The notes beneath the pieces were generated by a model. The model had not been told where the DNA came from. It made no database searches and saw only the letters and a list, made by a program, of their open reading frames with translations. A DNA stretch of 6,319 nt, taken from NCBI GenBank assembly GCA_947258635.1, contig CAMYJM010000163.1:1684-8002 (forward strand), written 5' to 3'. A program made the translations under genes and the position numbers. Positions 1-5,144 of this stretch are shown here, piece by piece. This DNA is from an uncultured Acidimicrobiaceae bacterium. Lineage in GTDB: Bacteria; Actinomycetota; Acidimicrobiia; Spongiisociales; UBA5794. Position 1 is the first letter of the stretch. Each line of letters starts with the position of its first letter.

Positions 1-1
1 C

Positions 2-832
2 GGGCCACGGCTCATCCGCTGGGGTGTCACCCTCGCCATTCTCATTCCATTCATCTGGGGCACTTTGGGTCTCGAGATCTCGCCCGGCCGCATCGCCCGG
101 GCTCCGGAATTGGTGTGGTCGATCGTGTCCGCGATGTTCCCGCCCGATTGGAGCAACACCGGCCGATCGATCGAAAAAATGCTCGAGTCGCTCTACATCG
201 CATGGGTGGCGACGATCATCGGCGCGCTCTTCTCCTTCATTCTGGGCTTCCTGGCTGCCACCAATATGGCCCCGCGCTGGGTTGCGACCCCGGTGCGAGC
301 GACGCTGAGCGCCATCCGCGCCTTCCCGGAACTGGTGTTGGCCATCATGCTGATCCCGGCATTCGGTCTCGGTCCGTTCACGGGAACCCTGGCACTGGGC
401 CTGCACTCCATCGGCACCCTCGGCAAGCTCACCTCCGAGGTGATCGAGGGCATCGACGAGGGCCCCCTCGAGGCGATGAAGGCCGCCGGCGGCACCAGGC
501 TCTCGACGATCCGTTTTGGGGTCTTGCCCCAGGCAATGCCCAATATCCTCGCCTACTGGCTCTACCGGTTCGAGATCAACGTTCGGGCCTCGGCAGTGCT
601 CGGCATCATTGGGGCCGGCGGCATCGGCGCCGATCTCTTCTCCTTCCTGAAGTTCCGAGACTTTCCGCAGGCGGGGATGACGTTGATCGTGGTCATGGTG
701 ACCGTGCTCGTCATCGACGCGGTTTCGGGTACGGTGCGCCGCCGCATCATCACCGGTGAGCCGGGCAAGGGCCCGCTCTCGAGGCTCATCAGCAGCCTGG
801 GCGTCTCGCGCACCGTTCGTGTCGGGGGCTAG
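2..832 (+). CDS. phnE: PhnE-type phosphonate/phosphite ABC transporter permease (5' end outside window)
   Basis: Membrane permease of an ABC importer of the phosphonate (PhnCDE) type, which would pass phosphonate, phosphite or a related oxyanion from a PhnD-like binding protein into the cell using a PhnC-like ATPase. The reading frame is open to the left edge, so 276 residues are visible and the start is missing. Visible residues 5-22 form a first membrane helix, followed by the family's extracytoplasmic stretch containing MFPPDW. Further helices lie at about 61-85, 105-140, 195-212 and 224-243. The cytoplasmic EAA loop is intact (E157, A158, G163, I170, L175-P176), with YRFEINVRA and GAGGIG after it, both typical of PhnE. 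The C-terminal tail is short and basic. The transporter partners would lie to the left, outside the window. Substrate cannot be told from the permease alone. Its stop overlaps that of the convergent nucleotidase gene. Family assignment is firm; the symbol is by similarity. Confidence 0.88.
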   Translation, partial: GPRLIRWGVTLAILIPFIWGTLGLEISPGRIARAPELVWSIVSAMFPPDWSNTGRSIEKMLESLYIAWVATIIGALFSFILGFLAATNMAPRWVATPVRATLSAIRAFPELVLAIMLIPAFGLGPFTGTLALGLHSIGTLGKLTSEVIEGIDEGPLEAMKAAGGTRLSTIRFGVLPQAMPNILAYWLYRFEINVRASAVLGIIGAGGIGADLFSFLKFRDFPQAGMTLIVVMVTVLVIDAVSGTVRRRIITGEPGKGPLSRLISSLGVSRTVRVGG

Positions 833-1392
833 CGAACGCCGGCTCCAGCCGCGATCAGCGTCGTGAATTCTGGCCAGCTGGTGACGTCCACGGCCCGGGG
901 CAGCGGTTGGTTCCACGGTCGGACAAACCGAACCACCAATGCCTCGGGGCGTTTCGCCGCGATCTCGGCCAGTTGAGTCGGCGAATCCTCGACGTAGACG
1001 TCACACGGCACTTTCCACTTCTCCGACGTGATGTGGACTTCCCGGGTTGGTATCTGGTTGTCGGCCAGCCAGGCGTAGGTGTCGTGGATCGCCCAGCGCG
1101 GCTTGGCGGTGATGATGACGATGTTGTGGTCGCGGGCGAGTTCGGCCAGCGCGACGGCGGCTCCCTCGATAAGCGGCAAGTCACGGAAGATCGAGGACCC
1201 CTCCTCGTTGCGGGCCCAACGCCAAAACTGTCCCATGTGATCGAAGTGGGTGAGATCGGCGAGCCCGTCCCATTTCTGCACCAGAGCAGGGTTCAGGTCG
1301 GTGCCGAATTCCCGGTTGAAGCGCGCCATCCAACCAGCGTTGAAGTCGGCGACTACTCCGTCGAGATCAATGCCGAGGCGCAACGGAGTCAC
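829..1392 (-). CDS. HAD-superfamily 5'(3')-deoxyribonucleotidase-like phosphatase (NT5C type)
   Basis: A 187-residue soluble HAD phosphatase resembling the 5' nucleotidase, deoxy (NT5C, cytosolic-type) family, which removes phosphate from (deoxy)nucleoside monophosphates. Motif I is DLDGVVAD, with nucleophile D9 and acid/base D11. Motif II is the threonine of ITAKP (T95). Motif III is a lysine in SEKWK (K125 or K127). Motif IV is the acidic pair E135-D136 in VYVEDSP. The stretch between motifs I and II is helical and aromatic-rich, as in the small C1-cap nucleotidases. The GTG start (1390-1392) overlaps the dnaX stop as GTGA, with no clear Shine-Dalgarno, so it is probably translated by coupling to dnaX. 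The product may act in nucleotide-pool control, which would suit its link to a replication gene, but substrate is not shown by the sequence and other small phosphate esters are possible. Confidence 0.8.
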   Translation of the reverse strand: MTPLRLGIDLDGVVADFNAGWMARFNREFGTDLNPALVQKWDGLADLTHFDHMGQFWRWARNEEGSSIFRDLPLIEGAAVALAELARDHNIVIITAKPRWAIHDTYAWLADNQIPTREVHITSEKWKVPCDVYVEDSPTQLAEIAAKRPEALVVRFVRPWNQPLPRAVDVTSWPEFTTLIAAGAGVR

Positions 1393-3155
1393 TCGCTGAT
1401 GATCTCGCCGCCGAGGATGTCAACTACGAGCGCGGCTGCGTCCGTCTCGTCGTCGCCCTCCTCGAGCATCGTGTCCTTGTCGGGCGCCCGGTCCGGGGCC
1501 GGGACGGGCTCGGCCGCGGCGTCCGCTGAGGCAAAGAGCAGTGTGATCCTCGCACCCAAGCTGTCGGCGGCGATCGCCACCAGCGCTTCCTGCAGCTCGG
1601 TGTCGGCTTGCAGCCGATCCAGATGGAAGGGGAGATGGCTCGGCAGATGCAGTGTGACCAACCCGTTCTGCGCCGCCGCCGGCACGGCTTCTTTGAGCAG
1701 GGCATGGCGGCTCGGTCCCAGCTCGTCGCGGACCCGAGCGACGATCACCGGCCACGCCGACTCGAAGGCGGGTAAATCCACGGCGAGAGCCTCGTCGGGA
1801 ACCGGGCTGGAGGGCGGCGCCGGGGCGGCTGTCGCCGGCTCCTCCTGCACGGGGGCGATATCGGCGTCGCTCGTCTCCGGCTGCACCGGCCGCGGACTCG
1901 CTGCGGCTTCCTCCGTCTCAGCCGGGGTCGGCTCCGCGGCGGCTGCCGACTCGGTAGCCGCCGCCGACTCGGTCTCCGCCGCCGGTGCCCCCCGCTGCAG
2001 GTCGCGCAGCTGGGCTTCCAGGCGACCGATTCGCGCCATCAGCGAGTCGACATCGGGGGCCGTCTCGGGCCGGGTGAGCCGCAGGAGGGCCAGCTCGATG
2101 ACCAGCCGCTCCTCGCGGCCCGAGCGCACCTCCTGGAGGGCTTCGCCCAACAGGTCAACGGCGCGCAGCACCTCGCTCGAGCTGAGCTCGGAGGCAAAGC
2201 GGCGCCATTCGTCGAGGGTTCCGTGGGGCTCGTCGGCCACTTCCTCCAGATTTGGGGCGTACTGCGCCAGGAAGATGCCGCGGAAGAAGCCGATCGACTC
2301 GGCGACGAAGCGGCGCAGGTCGGCCCCCTGGGAGGCGAGCCGCGCCACCAGCCCGAGGGCGGCGGGCGCATCCTGCTGTCCCACCGCGGCGGCCAGCGTG
2401 GAGAAGGCCTCGGGATCGGCGAGCCCCAGCGCCCTGCCGGCCAGCTCGGTGGTGACCGATCCGCCGCCGAGCGCTGCCACCTGTTCGAGCAGGCTAAGGG
2501 CGTCACGCACCGAACCGCCGCTGTGAGCGGCGACGGTTGCCAGGCCGCTGCCCTCCGGCTGGAAGCCCTCACGAGCCGCGATCTCCATCAGGTAGTCGAC
2601 CAGAGTCTCGGCGGCGACCGGGTGGAAATCGAACCGCTGACTACGGCTCCGGATCGTGTCGAGCAGCTTGTAGGGCTCTGTTGTCGCCAGCACGAATATC
2701 ACGTGTGCCGGCGGCTCCTCCAATGTCTTGAGCAGGGCATTGCCGGCAGCTCGCGACAGCATGTGCGCCTCATCGAGAATGTAGATGCGGTGCGATCCGG
2801 CGGCGGCGGCCACAGTGCCGACGTTCATGCGGATTTCGCGGATGTCCTCGACCTTGTTGTGGGAGGCGGCATCGAGCTCGATGACGTCGAGCGACGTACC
2901 CTCGGCGATCCCTATGCACGAGGCGCACTCGTTGTCCGGTTCGCCGTCTGCGCCCAGGTCGGCGCAGTTGAGGGCCTTGGCCAGCAGCCGGGCCGATGTC
3001 GTCTTCCCCGTGCCGCGGGGCCCGGCGAACAAGTAGGCGTGGGCCACCTTGCCCTCGACGACCTCGCGCGACAGCGTCTTGGTGACGTGGTCCTGTCCGA
3101 CCACCTCGGCAAACCTCTGCGGCCGGTACTTGCGATATAGCGCCTGGTATTCCAC
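1389..3155 (-). CDS. dnaX: DNA polymerase III subunit tau/gamma (clamp-loader ATPase)
   Basis: Clamp-loader motor subunit, which uses ATP to open the beta sliding clamp and, through its C-terminal part, ties the loader to the replicative polymerase and helicase. Numbered from GTG at 3155 (588 residues), Walker A GPRGTGKT is at 45-52, Walker B DEAH at 128-131, sensor 1 around ATTEP (157-161), the arginine finger at R171 in SRS, and sensor 2 at R217 in GGSVRDA. A zinc-finger insertion keeps C64, C77 and C80; the usual fourth cysteine position holds Asp. A helical collar spans about 235-365, then a short coiled segment, an Ala/Pro/Glu-rich linker (about 390-460), a tau-type folded domain (462-545) and an acidic tail ending in GGEIISE. 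The start was chosen because the N terminus becomes MEYQALYRKYRP, as in other DnaX proteins, and because a TANNNT box lies 7 nt upstream. An in-frame TTG at 3173 would add six residues. The next gene, a nucleotidase, overlaps its stop. Confidence 0.95.
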   Translation of the reverse strand: MEYQALYRKYRPQRFAEVVGQDHVTKTLSREVVEGKVAHAYLFAGPRGTGKTTSARLLAKALNCADLGADGEPDNECASCIGIAEGTSLDVIELDAASHNKVEDIREIRMNVGTVAAAAGSHRIYILDEAHMLSRAAGNALLKTLEEPPAHVIFVLATTEPYKLLDTIRSRSQRFDFHPVAAETLVDYLMEIAAREGFQPEGSGLATVAAHSGGSVRDALSLLEQVAALGGGSVTTELAGRALGLADPEAFSTLAAAVGQQDAPAALGLVARLASQGADLRRFVAESIGFFRGIFLAQYAPNLEEVADEPHGTLDEWRRFASELSSSEVLRAVDLLGEALQEVRSGREERLVIELALLRLTRPETAPDVDSLMARIGRLEAQLRDLQRGAPAAETESAAATESAAAAEPTPAETEEAAASPRPVQPETSDADIAPVQEEPATAAPAPPSSPVPDEALAVDLPAFESAWPVIVARVRDELGPSRHALLKEAVPAAAQNGLVTLHLPSHLPFHLDRLQADTELQEALVAIAADSLGARITLLFASADAAAEPVPAPDRAPDKDTMLEEGDDETDAAALVVDILGGEIISE

Positions 3156-3162
3156 GCCGGTG

Positions 3163-3168
3163 ACAGTA
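3163..3168 (-). promoter_or_regulatory. Candidate -10 box for leaderless dnaX transcript
   Basis: The minus strand reads TACTGT, then the seven bases CACCGGC, then GTG of dnaX at 3155. A TANNNT box at this distance would place the transcription start on or next to the start codon, giving a leaderless mRNA. No Shine-Dalgarno precedes either this GTG or the alternative TTG at 3173, and no good -35 box is visible. If the TTG were the true start, this box would lie inside the coding region and could not drive it. Confidence 0.45.
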
Positions 3169-3225
3169 GTCAATTACCGACCACACGAGATCGGGATGGT
3201 GGCGGGTTTCCTGGCGGCGGTGGTC

Positions 3226-4032
3226 TCAGATGAAGGGGGGCCGCAGCCTTTGGGGAAGGATGCGGACTCGTGAGATCACGAGCCGTACGACAAGTGGTGT
3301 GAGCAGCGCGAGCCCGAGAGCCGTCCCGATCGCCGCCACCCTCTGTCCGGCGACATGCAGCGCGAGTATCAGTAGAAGGCCGATGATGCCGTAGGTGAGA
3401 ACCAGCGGCTTCCAGAAGCCGACCGTGCGCCGCTCGACGGCCGTATCGTGCCGGAAGAGGCGTCGCGCCAGGTCGAGGGCGTGCTCGATGCCCCCCAGTT
3501 GGCCCACCTCGGTGTGCCGTTCGGCGGCGTACCGGGCGACGTGCGCCTGATGCTGTCGCCATTGAGCCGCCGCGTCCCGCGTGGCAACGATCTCGGTCGA
3601 ACGGCCCCCTGGCGGCGTGCTGCGCTTGGTCATGTCCTTGGAGATATCGAACCGTCTCCAGTATCTGGCCAGCTTTCTCGGCAAGCCTGGCGGATTCTCC
3701 CAGAGCCGGTTGGTTTCGACCGCCGACCCGTCCGTCAGCTCGGACCTGAGCCTCACCGATGGCGCATCCCAGAACCATGACACGTCGACGAACGCGCTCC
3801 GATCGGGCGCCCGCAGTATCGGCGTCGGCACGTCACAGTGGGCGAGGTACTTCTCCCGCTCTTCGTGGCTGTATTCGGCGGCGGTGTCGTCGTGGGTGCC
3901 CCGGGTCGGCTCGAGAAGGATTCGTCCAACCTGGACAAAGCCCATGTCCAAGAACTCCCGGACGATCTCCGGGTAATCGACCCGTGGGTCGGGTGAGTCC
4001 GTCGCGTCGATGAAACGTGCAATATCCGACAC
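3226..4032 (-). CDS. Uncharacterised protein with C-terminal two-helix membrane anchor
   Basis: A 268-residue protein that I cannot assign to a characterised family. The first 200 or so residues are soluble, without signal peptide. A central block at about 80-112 (FVDVSWFWDAPSVRLRSELTDG, split here as FVDVSWFWDAP then SVRLRSELTDG) followed by SAVETNRLWENPP looks like a conserved beta-rich core in which tryptophans, an acidic residue and VRLRS alternate. A helical segment with several His residues (W158, H161, H164, H173, H184) follows. Two hydrophobic helices at about 207-226 and 230-254 form a C-terminal hairpin with a short basic tail, so the soluble part probably faces the cytoplasm. The start is GTG at 4030-4032 with a TANNNT box 7 nt upstream. 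It heads a minus-strand run: dnaX follows after a 52-70 bp gap, with which it may share read-through transcripts. Coding is supported by an uninterrupted frame and plausible amphipathic and membrane segments; function is unknown. Confidence 0.75.
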   Translation of the reverse strand: MSDIARFIDATDSPDPRVDYPEIVREFLDMGFVQVGRILLEPTRGTHDDTAAEYSHEEREKYLAHCDVPTPILRAPDRSAFVDVSWFWDAPSVRLRSELTDGSAVETNRLWENPPGLPRKLARYWRRFDISKDMTKRSTPPGGRSTEIVATRDAAAQWRQHQAHVARYAAERHTEVGQLGGIEHALDLARRLFRHDTAVERRTVGFWKPLVLTYGIIGLLLILALHVAGQRVAAIGTALGLALLTPLVVRLVISRVRILPQRLRPPFI

Positions 4033-4039
4033 AGTGCTG

Positions 4040-4045
4040 AGAGTA
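4040..4045 (-). promoter_or_regulatory. Candidate -10 box for the uncharacterised membrane protein gene
   Basis: The minus strand reads TACTCT, then seven bases (CAGCACT), then the GTG start at 4032. No Shine-Dalgarno sequence precedes the start. The spacing predicts transcription beginning at the GTG itself. No convincing -35 element is seen. It lies in the 98-bp region that also carries the divergent ybaB promoter. Confidence 0.4.
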
Positions 4046-4117
4046 TCGGCCTCGCTGGGGTCGGGCTGGACTCGTAGCCACCAATACCCGTGCGCCCGAT
4101 ACCCCGGCCCCAGCCGC

Positions 4118-4123
4118 TAGCCT
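4118..4123 (+). promoter_or_regulatory. Candidate -10 box for leaderless ybaB-recR transcript
   Basis: TAGCCT is followed by seven bases (CACGTCC) and then the ATG at 4131. There is no Shine-Dalgarno sequence in between. The placement favours ATG 4131 over the second in-frame ATG at 4140 and predicts a leaderless mRNA carrying ybaB and recR. A -35 box is not evident. Confidence 0.45.
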
Positions 4124-4130
4124 CACGTCC

Positions 4131-4457
4131 ATGGGACGAATGCCAAAAGACATGCAGTCGCTGATGAAGCAAGCGGCGCAGATGCAAAGCCAGATGCAGA
4201 AGGCGCAGGCCGAGCTGGCCCAGAAGACGTACGTCGGCACTGCCGGCGGCGGCGTGGTCAAGGCCACCGTGAAGGGCTCTCTTGAGCTGGTCTCGGTGGA
4301 ATTCGATCCGTCGGTCCTCGATCCGGAGGACCCGGAACTCGTCGGCGACCTCGTGGTAGCTGCGGTCAATCAGGCAACGCAGGCCGCCACCGACGAGGCG
4401 GCGGCGGCCATGGGCGGACTCGGCGGCGGAATGGACCTGGGCGGGCTCCTCGGCTGA
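4131..4457 (+). CDS. ybaB: YbaB/EbfC family nucleoid-associated protein
   Basis: A 108-residue member of the YbaB/EbfC family, small dimeric proteins that bind DNA and associate with the nucleoid. The N-terminal helix (about 8-33) is rich in Met, Gln and Lys, as is usual for the family. It is followed by the beta-strand core with GGGVVKATVKGSLELVSVEF (39-58), the SVLDPEDPELVGDLVVAAVNQA segment, described here as an acidic turn at 61-70 leading into helix 70-90, and a Gly/Met-rich tail ending in GGLLG. Length is normal. The gene lies directly before recR, with the stop and the recR start overlapping as TGATG; ybaB-recR is a widely conserved pair that is thought to link this protein to recombinational repair. 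The start at 4131 is supported by the upstream TANNNT box. Confidence 0.93.
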   Translation: MGRMPKDMQSLMKQAAQMQSQMQKAQAELAQKTYVGTAGGGVVKATVKGSLELVSVEFDPSVLDPEDPELVGDLVVAAVNQATQAATDEAAAAMGGLGGGMDLGGLLG

Positions 4458-5050
4458 TGTTCGAGCCACCGGTTCAACGCCTCATCGATGAGTTGAGCCG
4501 CTTGCCCGGCATCGGTCGCAAGAGCGCCCAGCGCCTGGCCTTCCACCTCCTCAACGCGGAGAGGGCCGACGCCGAGAACCTCGGCAATGCAATCATTGAG
4601 ATGCGCGATCAGGTGCGGCTGTGTATCCGATGCTTCAACGTCACCGCCGAAGAGCAATGCTCGATTTGTGTGGACGTGCGTCGTGATCCGACGGTGATCT
4701 GCGTCGTAGAACGTGCCCAGGACATACCCGTCCTCGAACGGACCCAGGAATTCAACGGCCGCTATCACGTGCTCGGCGGGTCGATCTCACCGATCGAGGG
4801 CATCGGGCCCGATCAGCTGCGGATGCGGGAGCTGGTGGCCCGTCTCGACCTCGAAGGCGTCGTCGAGGTGATCGCCGCCACCAACCCCACAGTTGAGGGA
4901 GACACCACGGCGCTCTACCTGGCCAAGCTCCTCAAGCCTCTCGACGTTCGGGTCACCCAGCTTGCCAGCGGCCTGCCGGTGGGTGGCGACCTCGACTACG
5001 CCGACGAGATCACCCTCGGTCGAGCCCTGTCGGGCCGCAAGGAGATCTAA
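4457..5050 (+). CDS. recR: Recombination mediator protein RecR
   Basis: Recombination mediator of the RecFOR pathway: with RecO it helps load RecA onto SSB-coated single-stranded DNA at gaps. The 197-residue length is typical. In order there is a helix-hairpin-helix (LSRLPGIGRKSAQRLAFHLL, about 13-32), a zinc finger with four cysteines (C56, C59, C68, C71), a Toprim domain starting at about 78 with its acidic residue at E85, the conserved stretches GGSISPIEGIGP (107-118) and ATNPTVEGDTTALYL (141-155), and a C-terminal Walker B-like segment ASGLPVGGDLDYAD (170-183) for ring assembly. All key residues are present. ATG shares one base with the ybaB stop (TGATG), so translation is probably coupled and no separate Shine-Dalgarno is needed. 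A long hairpin begins two bases after the stop codon. Confidence 0.97.
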   Translation: MFEPPVQRLIDELSRLPGIGRKSAQRLAFHLLNAERADAENLGNAIIEMRDQVRLCIRCFNVTAEEQCSICVDVRRDPTVICVVERAQDIPVLERTQEFNGRYHVLGGSISPIEGIGPDQLRMRELVARLDLEGVVEVIAATNPTVEGDTTALYLAKLLKPLDVRVTQLASGLPVGGDLDYADEITLGRALSGRKEI

Positions 5051-5052
5051 AA

Positions 5053-5112
5053 CCCCCCGTTCTTGCGGACATCCGCGCCAATATCGGCGCGGATGTCCGC
5101 AAGAACCGGGGG
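5053..5112. terminator. Long near-perfect hairpin after recR (terminator or palindromic repeat)
   Basis: Two 27-nt arms (5053-5079 and 5086-5112) are complementary except for one C-C mismatch (5058 against 5107), enclosing the six-base loop AATATC. The outer end of the stem is a run of C paired with a run of G. Its position directly after recR and before a new promoter suggests a transcription terminator. Two points are odd: the stem is much longer than a usual intrinsic terminator, and on the plus strand no T-run follows it. Read on the minus strand, the stem is followed by TTTT, so the standard U-tract is on the opposite side from recR. It may instead be a dispersed palindromic repeat. Confidence 0.6.
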
Positions 5113-5132
5113 CCGATGACGCACTCGCTCTC

Positions 5133-5138
5133 TAAGGT
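5133..5138 (+). promoter_or_regulatory. Candidate -10 box (or weak RBS) for the glycosyltransferase gene
   Basis: TAAGGT is followed by six bases (CCCGCC) and then ATG at 5145, which matches the box-to-start spacing of the other leading genes in the window and suggests a leaderless transcript. The AAGG within it could instead act as a weak Shine-Dalgarno at a spacing of seven bases, so the two readings compete. It lies just downstream of the hairpin that closes the recR unit. Confidence 0.38.
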
Positions 5139-5144
5139 CCCGCC

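Noticed and set aside
1945..1973. 11-base direct repeat (GCCGACTCGGT) with 18-base period
   Set aside because: It encodes the repeated Ala/Thr/Glu/Ser stretch of the DnaX linker and is ordinary low-complexity drift rather than a functional repeat.
907..2526. Long plus-strand open frame (539 codons) opposite dnaX
   Set aside because: It is Ser/Arg/Ala-rich low-complexity sequence fully antisense to dnaX, which is unmistakable by motifs. Such frames are common opposite GC-rich genes.
2223..3140. Second long plus-strand frame opposite the DnaX ATPase domain
   Set aside because: Antisense shadow with no recognisable domain, overlapping the most conserved part of dnaX.
3174..3225. Search for 4.5S/SRP RNA or a tRNA near dnaX, which often occur there in other genomes
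   Set aside because: The 52-base gap is too short and shows no cloverleaf or SRP-like fold.
4370..4768. Minus-strand frame of 132 codons over the ybaB-recR junction
   Set aside because: Antisense to the end of ybaB and the conserved N-terminal part of recR, with no start signal and no family features.
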